64,000 bases of DNA from Caenibius sp. WL (GCF_019803445.1 NZ_CP081844.1:3298501-3362500); one strand, 5' to 3'. Positions 53,183 to 62,266 are shown, counted from the first letter of the stretch. Notes: a model not told the origin generated them from the letters alone. Program-made: numbers and translations.

Positions 53183-53560
53183 ATGACGACAGAACTGGAC
53201 ATGCACACGGCCGTTCGCGACCAGCGCCCCCGCGCTGGCGACAAGGACGATTCGCGCGAAGGCGATGGCCAGGTCGGTATCGCCACCAAGACCCGCGCGA
53301 AGCCGAAGAAGCCGAGCCAGTTCAAAGTCCTGATGCTGAACGACGATTACACGCCGATGGAATTCGTCGTCATGGTGCTGAAACGCTTCTTCCATATGGA
53401 TCTGGAACAGGCGACCCGGGTGATGCTCCACGTTCATCAGAAAGGCGTCGGGGTGTGCGGCATCTTTCCCTACGAGATCGCCGAAACCAAAGTGAATCAG
53501 GTGATGGATTTCGCGCGCCAGAACCAGCACCCGCTGCAATGCACGCTGGAAAAGGCCTGA
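53183..53560 (+). CDS. clpS: ClpS adaptor of the ClpAP protease
   Basis: 125 residues. After a flexible charged N-terminus, '[24 protein letters not shown]' in outline (about residues 49-72) is the signature N-degron-binding helix region. It continues '[27 protein letters not shown]' in outline and ends '[10 protein letters not shown]'. It delivers N-degron substrates to ClpA. clpA is not adjacent here; lptF follows after 68 nt. Confidence 0.95.
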   Translation: MTTELDMHTAVRDQRPRAGDKDDSREGDGQVGIATKTRAKPKKPSQFKVLMLNDDYTPMEFVVMVLKRFFHMDLEQATRVMLHVHQKGVGVCGIFPYEIAETKVNQVMDFARQNQHPLQCTLEKA

Positions 53561-53628
53561 CCGCCGCCCGCCCTGCCCCCAGCCGTTTGCCGCATTGAGC
53601 GCCCGGCGCGTACCGGCGCGCGCAAAAC

Positions 53629-54927
53629 ATGCATGACCTCGGCGGCAAGCCACGCTATAGCCGGGGCAGACCTCTCGTTCCGCGCGCAATCACGGCCAAC
53701 CGCTTGAAATTTCTGACAGCCATAGACCGCTACATTCTCAAGGCGACGCTGCTGCCGATGATCGCGGTCTTCATCATCGCGGCTTCGCTGCTCGTGCTCG
53801 ACAAGATGCTGCGGCTGTTCGACTTCGTCGCCGTGGAAGGCGGGCCGGTCGGCGTGGTTTTCAAGATGCTGGCCAATCTCCTGCCCGAATACGCCAGTCT
53901 GGCAATCCCGCTGGGCCTGATGCTCGGCATCCTGCTCGCCTTTCGCAAGCTCGCCACCAGCAGCGAACTGGATGTGTTGCGCGCGGTCGGGCTCGGCTAC
54001 AATCGCCTGTTGCGCGTGCCTTATATGCTGACGATCCTGCTCGCGATCGTGAATCTGCTGATCGTCGGCTATCTGCAACCGCTGTCGCGCTACTACTATG
54101 AACAGATGCAGTTCCAGTTGCGCTCGGGCGCCCTGGGGGCCTCGATCAAAGTGGGCGAATTCAATACCTTGAAAGACCGCATGGCCCTACGGGTGGAGCG
54201 GAGCGAGGACGGCGGCACGAAATTGATCGGGGTCTTCGCCCGGATCGCCAATGCGAAAGGGCAGGTCCTTTCCATTTCCGCGCGCGAAGGCCGGTTTCTC
54301 GCCACGGCGGACAGCCGGGATACGATCATCCTGCGGCTGGTGGATGGCACGCTGATTCAGGACACCGGCAAAGCCTCGCCCCGCGTGCTCAGCTTCACTG
54401 TGCACGATCTGCCGATCGATCTGCCCAAGATCGAGGAATTCCGCCAGCGCGGGCAGAAAGAGCGCGAATATGTCCTGCCCGAACTGCTCAAGATCGGCTG
54501 GAACAAGGAATTGCCCCACGACAAGCGATTGCAAAGCTTGTCCAATCTCAACTACCGCCTGGTCGAAGTGGTGATGATGCTGTTGCTGCCGCTGCTCGCG
54601 GTGGCGCTCGCCGTTCCGCCCAAACGCTCGACCTCCTCGCTCGGCGTCTTCGTCTCGATCGTGCTGGTCGTCGCCTATCACAAAGTGAACGAATACGGCG
54701 CCGACGTCGCCAGCCTCGGCATGATCCATCCCTTCATTGCGCTGTGGGGGCCGTTCTTCCTGTTCGCCGCGCTGATCGTGTGGATGTATTATCGCGTGGC
54801 GTTCGTGCCCGGCGGGCAAGCCATCGGGGCCCTCGAATCGGTCTATGCCAAGGTTATCCGTTACCTGAAACGCTTCTCGCCGCAACAGCGGCGACTGGAA
54901 GCCGTGAAAGCCAGACATGCGGCTTGA
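53629..54927 (+). CDS. lptF: LPS export ABC transporter permease LptF
   Basis: 432 residues as read from the ATG at 53629. Family N-termini align better with TTG 53704 ('KFLTAIDRYILKATLLPM'). Three membrane helices ('MIAVFIIAASLLVLDKML', 'LAIPLGLMLGILLAF', 'YMLTILLAIVNLLIVGYLQPLS') precede a periplasmic beta-jellyroll region (about 150-300) and three more helices, the YjgP/YjgQ layout. With LptG and LptB it extracts lipopolysaccharide from the inner membrane. The gene overlaps lptG by 11 nt. Confidence 0.93.
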   Translation: MHDLGGKPRYSRGRPLVPRAITANRLKFLTAIDRYILKATLLPMIAVFIIAASLLVLDKMLRLFDFVAVEGGPVGVVFKMLANLLPEYASLAIPLGLMLGILLAFRKLATSSELDVLRAVGLGYNRLLRVPYMLTILLAIVNLLIVGYLQPLSRYYYEQMQFQLRSGALGASIKVGEFNTLKDRMALRVERSEDGGTKLIGVFARIANAKGQVLSISAREGRFLATADSRDTIILRLVDGTLIQDTGKASPRVLSFTVHDLPIDLPKIEEFRQRGQKEREYVLPELLKIGWNKELPHDKRLQSLSNLNYRLVEVVMMLLLPLLAVALAVPPKRSTSSLGVFVSIVLVVAYHKVNEYGADVASLGMIHPFIALWGPFFLFAALIVWMYYRVAFVPGGQAIGALESVYAKVIRYLKRFSPQQRRLEAVKARHAA

Positions 54928-56014
54928 TTTCTTCCCCTCGCGCACGCTCACGCTCTATCTCGCGCGGACGTTCATCACCCGTATCCTCGCGGTGCTGGTG
55001 ATGCTGGTGCTGGTGCTCCAAATGCTCGACCTGCTGAGCGAAAGCGGCGACATCCTGGCCTATCCGGGCAATGGCGAAGCGCAGCTGTGGGCCTATGTCG
55101 GCCTGCGCGTCCCCCAGTTGATCGCGCGCTTCCTGCCTTATTCGGTGCTGCTGGCGACAATCATCACGCTCGCCACGCTGAACCAGAACAGCGAAGTGAT
55201 CTCGATGAAAGCGGCAGGCATGTCCGCCCATCAGATCCTGGCTCCGCTAATGCTGACGGCGGCGATCGTGTCCGCGTTCAGCTTCGCGTTCAACGAACGC
55301 GTGGTCACCCGCGCCACCGCCACGCTGAACGTCTGGGAAAAGCAGAAATACGGGCCAATGCCCAAGGAATCCAATGTCCGGGCCAACGTCTATCTGGCCG
55401 ATGGCGACAACATTCTCGCCATCGGCCAGCTTGCCGGCCGGGGCGCGGACATGCGGATGACGGATGTCACCTGGTATCGCCGCAACGCGCAGGGCATCGT
55501 CCTTCAGCAAGTGCGTGCGCCCTCCGCCACCTATGGCGCATCCGGCTGGCGTCTGGCCGATCCGATTTCGTTCGATGTCCAGTCGGCCGTCCAGAAGCCG
55601 GTCGCGCCGCTTACCGTCGCCCCCCAACTCACCCCGCAGCGCATATCGCTGACCGGTGTCGATGCCGATGGGGAAAGCGTGATCGAACTGCGCCAGTCGA
55701 TCGACCGGCTGAAAGCCGCCGGGCGCCATACCGGCGAACTGGAAGCTTCGTGGTGGCACAAGTTTTCCGGGCCGCTGTCCGCTTTCCTCATGCCTCTGCT
55801 GGGCGCAGTGGCGGCGTTCGGCCTTGCCCGTTCAGGCCAGCTTTTCGTGCGCGCGGTGATCGGCATGGCGCTGGGCTTTGCCTATTTCGTGGTAGACAAC
55901 GCGGCCATCGCCATGGGCAATTTCGGCGGTTATCCGCCGCTTCTGGCCGCGTGGGGGCCGTTTTTCCTGTTCCTTCTGGTCGGTGAAACGGTGCTGATGC
56001 GGACGGAGGAGTAA
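54917..56014 (+). CDS. lptG: LPS export ABC transporter permease LptG
   Basis: 365 residues, YjgP/YjgQ family: 'TLTLYLARTFITRILAVLVMLVLVL' in outline starts the first helix. 'FLPYSVLLATIITLATLNQNSEVISMKAAGMSAHQIL' in outline is the coupling-helix region typical of LptG, followed by the periplasmic jellyroll and three C-terminal helices. It pairs with LptF to form the LPS extraction channel. Translationally coupled to lptF. Confidence 0.94.
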   Translation: MRLDFFPSRTLTLYLARTFITRILAVLVMLVLVLQMLDLLSESGDILAYPGNGEAQLWAYVGLRVPQLIARFLPYSVLLATIITLATLNQNSEVISMKAAGMSAHQILAPLMLTAAIVSAFSFAFNERVVTRATATLNVWEKQKYGPMPKESNVRANVYLADGDNILAIGQLAGRGADMRMTDVTWYRRNAQGIVLQQVRAPSATYGASGWRLADPISFDVQSAVQKPVAPLTVAPQLTPQRISLTGVDADGESVIELRQSIDRLKAAGRHTGELEASWWHKFSGPLSAFLMPLLGAVAAFGLARSGQLFVRAVIGMALGFAYFVVDNAAIAMGNFGGYPPLLAAWGPFFLFLLVGETVLMRTEE

Positions 56015-56081
56015 GCGTATTCACCGCTGCTCTCCAGCCTGTTAGAATAGCTGGCCTTGCTTCATAACGAGGAGAAGCGGA

Positions 56082-56357
56082 ATGAAGACCCTGGCCAAGA
56101 CAGCCCTGATCACGATGGGCATCGCCGCGCTGGCCGCCTGCGGCGAGAAAGCGGAAAATCAGGAAGCGACCGAGAATCCGAGCGCGACCGAAGCGGCGCT
56201 CCCCGCCCCTGAAACACCCCCGCAGCCAGCGGACGAATGGGTGACCAAGCCCGATACGGGCGTCGATGTCACGCTGCCCGAAACGCCGATGACCACCGAA
56301 ACGGCCACCCCCACGCCCGGCAACGAACAGCCCAAGGCGCCCGAAGCGGGCCAGTAA
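56082..56357 (+). CDS. Small lipoprotein, Pro/Thr/Glu-rich
   Basis: 91 residues with lipobox 'LAAC' (Cys at residue 20); the mature part is low-complexity (E, A, T, P) with 'DEWVTKPDTGVDVTLPETP'. It is probably an unstructured periplasmic lipoprotein. AACGAGGAG precedes the ATG. Function unknown. Confidence 0.7.
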   Translation: MKTLAKTALITMGIAALAACGEKAENQEATENPSATEAALPAPETPPQPADEWVTKPDTGVDVTLPETPMTTETATPTPGNEQPKAPEAGQ

Positions 56358-56423
56358 ACAGGATTCCATGGGCCGGGGCGGCGCGCATTGCCCGCTCCGG
56401 CATCCTGGACGGAAGCCGCCGGT

Positions 56424-57509
56424 TCAGACCCGGCGCATGGTGTTGCGAGCCAGACGGCCGACCAGCATGAACAGGCCGGGATAGCTGGCCTTGTCATAGG
56501 TCGATTGTCCGCCCAGTTGCGCCCGCAGGCGGCGATGCGCTTCGCCCAGCGCATGATAGGGCAGGCTCGGCAGCAGGTGATGCAGGGCGTGATAGCGCAG
56601 CCCCACGGGCGCCCAGAGCGGCGCCATGAACGCGGGCGGCGGTACATTGACCGAATCGAGATATTGCGCCGTCACCGTCATCGCATCGCCTTCGTTTTCC
56701 CACAGATGCGCCACCAGAGTGCGCAACTGGTTGAGCAGCGCGGTGCCCGACATGATCACCAGCGCGATCAGCAGCGGCCGCCAGCCGAGGAAATGGATGC
56801 TCGCCAGCAGAGTGATCGCCCACAGGCTGCCGCCCAGTTCCTGCCAGAACACCATGCGCTTGAAGGCCCCTTCGGGCGGGCGGCGGCGGAAATCGGGATT
56901 GATGGAAAGCGCGGAGAAACGTTGCCAGACATATGTCCGCAAGGGCGGGATCACCGCGCCGAGCGGAACCAGCACGGCAAAGCGGAACAGCAGCGCGAAA
57001 GGCGCCAGCACAGCGATCAGCAGGAACACCGGCAAGGACCACGGCTTCATCAGGGCCAGAGGCAGATATTCGGGATCGTCCGCCGTGCCGTAGCGCGTGC
57101 GGGCATGGTGCAGCGTGTGCACCCCTTCATACATGAAGGACGGGGTCAGCAGCGGAATGCCGACCAGAATATTCCACCCGGTGCGGAAGCCCGGCAGGGC
57201 GTTCTTGTGGATATGGGTCAATTCATGAATGAACAGCAACGCCCGATAGAGCGCAACCGCGGCGACCACCCCCGCCAGCACGGACACAACCGGGCTCCGC
57301 GCCAGAATGGCAACGGCAATGCAGCCATAGCCCACCAGCGCCGAAATCAGCATGTCGGGCCAGTAGATACCCGGCCGGGCCGCCGAAATATCGCGCGTCA
57401 GATCGACCGCCGCGCGCAACATGTCCATGTCATCCGGAATCGCGGCATGCCAGCCGCGCGCGGCGGGCTGGGGCGAACCGGGAATGTCGATGGTTTCGTG
57501 GGCAGTCAT
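56424..57509 (-). CDS. Membrane fatty acid desaturase
   Basis: 361 residues with three His boxes of membrane di-iron desaturases: 'HELTH' (near residue 110), 'HTLHHARTRYG' (near 145) and 'HALHHLLPSLPYH' (near 310). Four to six hydrophobic segments lie between ('GIYWPDMLISALVGYGCIAVAILA' in outline). It would introduce a double bond into a lipid acyl chain or a carotenoid-like substrate. The start at 57509 gives 'MTAHETIDIPGS'; a longer in-frame start at 57650 adds Arg/Cys-rich residues without support. Confidence 0.88.
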   Translation of the reverse strand: MTAHETIDIPGSPQPAARGWHAAIPDDMDMLRAAVDLTRDISAARPGIYWPDMLISALVGYGCIAVAILARSPVVSVLAGVVAAVALYRALLFIHELTHIHKNALPGFRTGWNILVGIPLLTPSFMYEGVHTLHHARTRYGTADDPEYLPLALMKPWSLPVFLLIAVLAPFALLFRFAVLVPLGAVIPPLRTYVWQRFSALSINPDFRRRPPEGAFKRMVFWQELGGSLWAITLLASIHFLGWRPLLIALVIMSGTALLNQLRTLVAHLWENEGDAMTVTAQYLDSVNVPPPAFMAPLWAPVGLRYHALHHLLPSLPYHALGEAHRRLRAQLGGQSTYDKASYPGLFMLVGRLARNTMRRV

Positions 57510-57740
57510 GCAATCGTTCCGCAATGGCCGATAGGGGCCGTTTCCCTGCGTTCCTGCCTTTAAATCGTGGCAGCAACATGTCCATGCCCGCAAGCGCATC
57601 GCGCGGAAAAGCGATATCCGGCCTTCCCGCATCGGGCGATGGCGCCGCAAGACGCATAACGAGCGGCGCGATACCGGATCGCGCCGCCCATCCTAGATGG
57701 GGACGACGCGCCGCTTGACAAGTTGCCGCGAGAGTACGCA

Positions 57741-57759
57741 GTGCAGCATCTTTCTGCAC
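57741..57759. promoter_or_regulatory. Inverted repeat GTGCAG-N7-CTGCAC upstream of the GNAT-like gene
   Basis: Perfect 6-bp arms 14 nt before the GTG start at 57773, made of the same GTGCA half-site as the phasin operators at 52055-52117. TTGACA occurs at 57716, 25 nt upstream. Possible operator of the same regulator. Confidence 0.35.
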
Positions 57760-57772
57760 AAAGGCACGTATT

Positions 57773-58930
57773 GTGACCCAGGCTTCCCTCGTCATTTCGC
57801 CGGTCAACGGCAAGCGCGATTTCAACGCGTTCATAGACTGCGCCTATCGCCTCAACGCCAGCGATCCGCATTGGGTGCCGCCACTGCGCCGCGAGATGGT
57901 CGAGATTCTGACACCGGGCAAGAACCCGTTCCACGACCATGCCGAAATGCAATTGTTCCTGGCCCGGCGGGGCAAGGACGTGGTCGGCCGCATATCGGCG
58001 CATATCGATTTTCTCGCTCTCGAACAGCCGCCCGAACAGGGGCTCGGCCCCGGCACGGGCAACTGGGGCATGTTCGAAGCCGCCGACGAGGAAACCGCCC
58101 ACGCGCTGATCGCCACGGCGGAAGACTGGCTGCGCGCGAAAGGCATGACCCGGGTCGTGGCCCCGCTCAGCCTCTCCGTCTGGGAAGAGCCGGGGCTGCT
58201 GGTCAAGGGTTTCGATCACGATCCCACCGTGATGATGGGCCATCATTCGCCGCTTTATCAGGGATGGATCGAAGCGCTCGCCTATACCAAGGCGACCAGC
58301 ATGCTCACCTATGAACTGGATATCACCAGGGAATTCCCTCCTCTGGTGCAGCGGATCGTCGCCTCGGGTGAACGCAACAAGCGCATCCGGGTCCGCCAGG
58401 TCGAACTCAAGGAATTCAAGCGCGAAGCGGATATCGTCATCCAACTGGTCAACGATGCCTGGTCCAAGAACTGGGGGTTCGTGCCGTTTACGGAGCGTGA
58501 GGCGAAGTACGCGGGCGAACATATGAAGCCGCTGATTCGCGAAGATCTGAACATGATCGCCGAACTGGACGGCGAACCGGTGGCTTTCATGCTGACTTGG
58601 TCGAACATCAACGAAGTGCTCAAGCCGTTCAACGGCCGCTTGCTGCCGTTCAACTGGATCAAGCTGCTGTCCTGGATGCGCAAGCCGCGTACCCGCACCA
58701 TGCGCGTGCCGTTGATGGGCGTCCGCAAGGATTTGCAGAATTCCCGCCTCGCCAGCCAGCTCGCTTTCATGATGATCGAATTCATCCGCCGCAATGCGGT
58801 GGCGCATTACGGCGCGGATCGTGGGGAGATCGGCTGGATTCTGGAAGACAATCAGGGAATGGTGGCCATCGCCGATGCGATCGACAGCACGGTGAACCGC
58901 GAATACCGAGTGTATCAGAAACCACTCTGA
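57773..58930 (+). CDS. GNAT-like acyltransferase-fold protein of unknown function
   Basis: 385 residues, GTG start. The N-terminal half has 'DPHWVPPLRREMVEILTPGKNPF' and 'FLARRGKDVVGRISAHID', the C-terminal half 'IAELDGEPVAFMLTW' and 'NAVAHYGADRGEIGWILEDNQGM', a double GNAT-like layout seen in large uncharacterised alphaproteobacterial proteins often annotated as N-acetyltransferases. A clear acetyl-CoA pyrophosphate loop (Q/RxxGxG/A) is not visible, so catalytic activity is uncertain. A palindrome with the phasin half-site precedes it. Confidence 0.72.
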   Translation: MTQASLVISPVNGKRDFNAFIDCAYRLNASDPHWVPPLRREMVEILTPGKNPFHDHAEMQLFLARRGKDVVGRISAHIDFLALEQPPEQGLGPGTGNWGMFEAADEETAHALIATAEDWLRAKGMTRVVAPLSLSVWEEPGLLVKGFDHDPTVMMGHHSPLYQGWIEALAYTKATSMLTYELDITREFPPLVQRIVASGERNKRIRVRQVELKEFKREADIVIQLVNDAWSKNWGFVPFTEREAKYAGEHMKPLIREDLNMIAELDGEPVAFMLTWSNINEVLKPFNGRLLPFNWIKLLSWMRKPRTRTMRVPLMGVRKDLQNSRLASQLAFMMIEFIRRNAVAHYGADRGEIGWILEDNQGMVAIADAIDSTVNREYRVYQKPL

Positions 58931-58965
58931 CCCACGCGGGTCCTGGGCCATTTCCCGTTTCCCAA

Positions 58966-59003
58966 TAAAAAGGCCTCCGCTCGTTTCCGGGCGGAGGCCT
59001 TTC
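58966..59003. terminator. Bidirectional intrinsic terminator
   Basis: AGGCCTCCGC (58971-58980) pairs perfectly with GCGGAGGCCT (58991-59000), flanked by AAAA before and TTT after. It ends the GNAT-like gene. The rest of the gap to 59270 has no supported gene. Confidence 0.85.
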
Positions 59004-59206
59004 GGGATCGTATCACCAGCCGTTTGGACGGGAGGGGGAGGTCTCGGCGGTGACATGGGAGAAATGCCCGGCCAAGCCATCGGTTCCCGGCCCAGACGAT
59101 TTTTTGAAAATTCTCTCTAAACCCCCGAAAAAGAGGGAAAGACGGGCGCTGCCCGGCCATGCCGCGAAACCGGATCATGGAAATTACCTGATGGCACGAA
59201 AAGTCA

Positions 59207-59231
59207 GGAACAGGCTCCCGCCGTATGAGTT
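59207..59231 (+). promoter_or_regulatory. EcfG-type promoter candidate of phyR
   Basis: GGAAC at 59207-59211, a 16-nt spacer, then AGTT at 59228-59231 (consensus CGTT), 40 nt before the phyR start. PhyR genes are commonly under their own sigma factor, which fits. Confidence 0.5.
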
Positions 59232-59270
59232 TCTAGTACGCTAGCCATCTCTCTACCGGGAAGGGGTTTT

Positions 59271-60068
59271 ATGTCGCTCAGCGCGCAAGTCGCTAACAAT
59301 TTGCCTTTTCTTCGCCGTTACGCCCGTGCCCTCAGCGGTTCACAGGCGACCGGCGATGCCTTCGTTCATGCCACGCTCGAAGCGGTCCTCGCCGACAAGG
59401 CCTTGCAGGAATCGCTTTCCGGCGGGCGCGTGCCGCTCTACAATGCGTTCAACAAGGTCTGGTCCAGCGCCTATCTCGACGTTCCGCCGGGCGATGCCGC
59501 GGGCGCGGGCGAACACGAAGCGGCCGTGCGCGAACGGCTCGGCACGATCACCCCGCTCAACCGCCAAGCTTTGCTGCTGACCACGCTGGAAGATTTCTCC
59601 GTGGCCGAAACCGCGCAGATTCTCGAACGGGATGAAAACGAGGTGGAAGACCTGATCCGCGACGCCATCGCCGAAATCGACCGTGAATCGACCACCAGTG
59701 TCCTCATTATCGAGGACGAACCGCTGATTTCGATGCAACTCGAAGAACTCGTCTCCTCGCTGGGCCACACGATCTGCGGGACGGCCGCCACGCGCAGCCA
59801 GGCGCGGCAGGTCGTGGCGGAACGGATGCCCGGGCTGGTTCTGGCCGATATCCAGTTGGCCGACGGCAGCTCCGGCCTCGATGCGGTGGACGATATCCTG
59901 CAGATCGGCGACGTGCCGGTGATTTTCATCACCGCCTATCCCGAACGGCTGCTGACCGGGGACCGCCCCGAACCCACCTATCTGGTCACCAAGCCATTTC
60001 AGGAAGTGACCGTTCGCACCGCGATCAGCCAGGCGCTGTTCTTCGGTTCGAGCCGCCCCCTCCCCTGA
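59271..60068 (+). CDS. phyR: PhyR, general stress response anti-anti-sigma regulator
   Basis: 265 residues. Residues about 1-130 are a sigma-like domain resembling EcfG regions 2 and 4 ('NNLPFLRRYARALSGSQATGDAFV', 'ITPLNRQALLLTTLEDFSVAETAQIL' in outline), and the rest a receiver domain: 'VLIIEDEPLISMQLEEL', phospho-acceptor Asp at about 193 in 'LVLADIQLADGSSG', 'FITAY' and 'VTKPF'. When phosphorylated it binds NepR and frees EcfG. Strong ribosome site GGGAAGGGG. Confidence 0.96.
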   Translation: MSLSAQVANNLPFLRRYARALSGSQATGDAFVHATLEAVLADKALQESLSGGRVPLYNAFNKVWSSAYLDVPPGDAAGAGEHEAAVRERLGTITPLNRQALLLTTLEDFSVAETAQILERDENEVEDLIRDAIAEIDRESTTSVLIIEDEPLISMQLEELVSSLGHTICGTAATRSQARQVVAERMPGLVLADIQLADGSSGLDAVDDILQIGDVPVIFITAYPERLLTGDRPEPTYLVTKPFQEVTVRTAISQALFFGSSRPLP

Positions 60069-60082
60069 CAGGAAGAAGCCCC

Positions 60083-60122
60083 ACGCGCGCAGGATGGCAT
60101 TCGGCATCCCTGCGCGCGTTTG
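60083..60122 (+). terminator. Terminator after phyR
   Basis: ACGCGCGCAGG (60083-60093) pairs perfectly with CCTGCGCGCGT (60109-60119), followed by TTT; 15 nt after the phyR stop. Confidence 0.7.
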
Positions 60123-60187
60123 CATGCCGCATCGCGCGCGCCTGAACAAAATATCACGGAAAAACGCGCCGTGTTGCCGCCGCTTTC

Positions 60188-61897
60188 TCAGGCAGAAGGC
60201 GGCGTTTCGCTTTGCCGGGGCTGACGGCGCGCGCGAATGGCGAATTCGCTGGCCTGCCGCACCGGCACGGTCAGCGCGCATTCGACGCCGTGCCGCTCGA
60301 ACCGCAAGTCCACCGGATTGCCCAGTTCGTGCGCCACGATCTTTTCGATCAGATCGAGGCCGAAGCCGCGATTGCCTTCGCCGTGGACCGGCGGGCCGCC
60401 CTTCTCCACCCATTCGATCCGCGCCAGCGTATCGGAAACGAGATGCCACGACACGGCCACGCTGCCCTGCGCTGTGCTGAGCGCGCCGTATTTCGCCGCA
60501 TTGGTCGCCAGTTCGTGAATCGCCAGCCCGAGTGACAGCGCATCGTTGGGGGCCAGTTCGATATCGGGGCCGGTCAGCGTCACCAGATGTTCCCCGCCTT
60601 TGGTATAAGGAGCCAATTCGGTTTCGATCACGGCGCGGATAGGCGTCGCCCCCCATTCCGATTGGGTGAGCAGGTTGTGCGTGGCCGACAAGGCGCGAAT
60701 CCGCCCGTCCAGCCCATCCACGAAACTGTCGAGATCGGTCGCCCGGCGCCGGGTCAGCGCGATCAGCGACAGCACGTTCGCCAGAGTGTTCTTGACCCGG
60801 TGATTCAGTTCACGCGTCAGCGACAGGCGGATGGAATTCTGCTGTTCCAGCCACGCCAGCGCCAGCCGGTCTTCGAGCGCCTGCTGCGTCAACAGCCGGG
60901 CAACGACCATTAGCAGGCTGGCGATCAGCAGGCCGGAGATCAACGCCAGCAACGACAGCGGCGACAAGGTATCGCGCTGCGGCGCCCACACCTGCAGCAC
61001 CCAGGGGCGAGTCGCGATCGTCATCCCGCGGACCACGGTCATCCCTTCCCTTTCCGGGGCGTTCGCCTGCGCCAGCAACCGATCCGGAGCGATCTTGCGA
61101 TCGTACAGCCGCACCCCGTATCCACCCAGGGGCTCACTATGCAGCGCGGATTCGAGGAATTTCTGCGCATTGAAAGCGCTGGTGACGAAGCCCCGCACTC
61201 TCTTGCTGCCGGAATTGGCTTCGAACACCGGCATGTACATGACAAAGCCGTCGGGACGCATGCCCCTGCCCTGAATCAGCACCAGCTTGTCGCTCGCCAC
61301 CGGGCGTTCCTTGGTCGCGGCTTTCTTCAATGCGCCGCGCCCGCCGTCATCGGACAGCATGTTCAAACCGATCGCGCCGAGCGTCAGTTCGTTTGCTGGC
61401 AGGACATAGGCCAGAGGAATGGCGTAGGCCTGATCCGGCCGGAGCGCCGGATAGATCCTGAAAGCGCGGCCATATTCCTCGGTCATCCGTTTTTCGAAGG
61501 CGGGAATCTCCGCCCGCGGCACCACCGGACCCCAACCGACATTTTCCGCCCCGCGAAAATCGTCCTGCATCTTCAGTTCGCTGATCAGGCGGCTGAAACT
61601 TGTCCCGGTGATTTCTGCCTGATGCGAGAGCAGCGCCGAGGAGGCGCGCAGATAAGCGGCATTGGCATCCGCGCGCCGTTCGAGCGCAACACCGACCGCC
61701 AAAGCGGTCTGTTGCAACTGGGCTTTTTCTTTCTGCGCCTCGGACTTTTCAATCGCATAGACACTGATGCCAATTACAACAAGACTAAGTAAGAATATAA
61801 CAAGAGGGAATGCACGCGGGAAACGCAGCAGCCATTGCCTGAATTCGATTCTGGCGGGCATAATACTGCTCAAGTGCCGTCCTGCTTTGTCTTTCAT
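60188..61897 (-). CDS. CHASE-domain sensor histidine kinase of the HWE/HisKA_2 type
   Basis: About 569 residues. A membrane helix ('FPLVIFLLSLVVIGISVYAI') starts a periplasmic CHASE domain (about 75-300, including 'ENVGWGPVVPRAEIPAFE' and 'YPALRPDQAYAIPLAYV'), a second helix ('LLALISGLLIASLLMVVARLL') follows, then the DHp with 'RELNHRVKNTLANVLSLIAL' (His at about 366) and a CA domain with 'HELATNAAKYGALS' and 'GNRGFGLDLIEKIVAHEL'. This is the kinase class (PhyK/Pak type) that phosphorylates PhyR. It lies between phyR and nepR on the opposite strand, so it is probably the cognate sensor. Alternative starts are TTG 61903 and ATG 61861. Confidence 0.93.
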   Translation of the reverse strand: MKDKAGRHLSSIMPARIEFRQWLLRFPRAFPLVIFLLSLVVIGISVYAIEKSEAQKEKAQLQQTALAVGVALERRADANAAYLRASSALLSHQAEITGTSFSRLISELKMQDDFRGAENVGWGPVVPRAEIPAFEKRMTEEYGRAFRIYPALRPDQAYAIPLAYVLPANELTLGAIGLNMLSDDGGRGALKKAATKERPVASDKLVLIQGRGMRPDGFVMYMPVFEANSGSKRVRGFVTSAFNAQKFLESALHSEPLGGYGVRLYDRKIAPDRLLAQANAPEREGMTVVRGMTIATRPWVLQVWAPQRDTLSPLSLLALISGLLIASLLMVVARLLTQQALEDRLALAWLEQQNSIRLSLTRELNHRVKNTLANVLSLIALTRRRATDLDSFVDGLDGRIRALSATHNLLTQSEWGATPIRAVIETELAPYTKGGEHLVTLTGPDIELAPNDALSLGLAIHELATNAAKYGALSTAQGSVAVSWHLVSDTLARIEWVEKGGPPVHGEGNRGFGLDLIEKIVAHELGNPVDLRFERHGVECALTVPVRQASEFAIRARRQPRQSETPPSA

Positions 61898-62004
61898 ACC
61901 CAATTGTACGGCCGGAAAATTCCAAACTCCGACGCCTCGATTGGCAGAGCGCGATGCCCGATTCCACAGGAGCCCTCAAACCCCCTTCACATTCTCACTC
62001 GAAG

Positions 62005-62031
62005 GGAACAAGTACGGTCGAATTTCGTTCC
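62005..62031. promoter_or_regulatory. EcfG promoter of nepR-ecfG, nearly symmetric
   Basis: Plus strand: GGAAC (62005-62009), 16-nt spacer, CGTT (62026-62029), a perfect match to the alphaproteobacterial general-stress consensus, 60 nt before nepR. On the minus strand the same 27 bp reads GGAAC (62027-62031), N16, TGTT (62007-62010), one base off consensus and pointing toward the histidine kinase gene. Confidence 0.85.
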
Positions 62032-62089
62032 AGATTGCAATGCAAGATTCCCCGACCATCGGGGATCATCGGGAATTTATCGCAACGGC

Positions 62090-62266
62090 ATGATCGACAA
62101 AAGCAAGAAAACAGCGCCCGGGCGTGGCACGCACGCAGTTCACCCCCCGGTCGCAAAGCCCGACTGGGCCAGTGGCCTTCGCCGCCTCTACGATTCCGTG
62201 GTGGAGGAACCGCTGCCCGACAGTTTCAAGGATCTCCTGGCGAAACTGGATGACCCCAACAAATGA
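62090..62266 (+). CDS. nepR: NepR anti-sigma factor
   Basis: 58 residues from ATG 62090. The C-terminal helices 'ASGLRRLYDSVVEEPLPDSF' followed by 'KDLLAKLDDPNK' are the NepR signature (LRxLYDxVxxExxPDxFxxLLxxLD). It binds EcfG until phosphorylated PhyR takes it away. Its TGA overlaps the ecfG ATG by 4 nt, ensuring balanced synthesis. Confidence 0.93.
   Translation: MIDKSKKTAPGRGTHAVHPPVAKPDWASGLRRLYDSVVEEPLPDSFKDLLAKLDDPNK

Noticed and set aside
59050-59244. A 64-codon frame between the GNAT-like terminator and phyR
   Set aside because: It overlaps the likely phyR promoter, has no convincing ribosome site and no recognisable composition.
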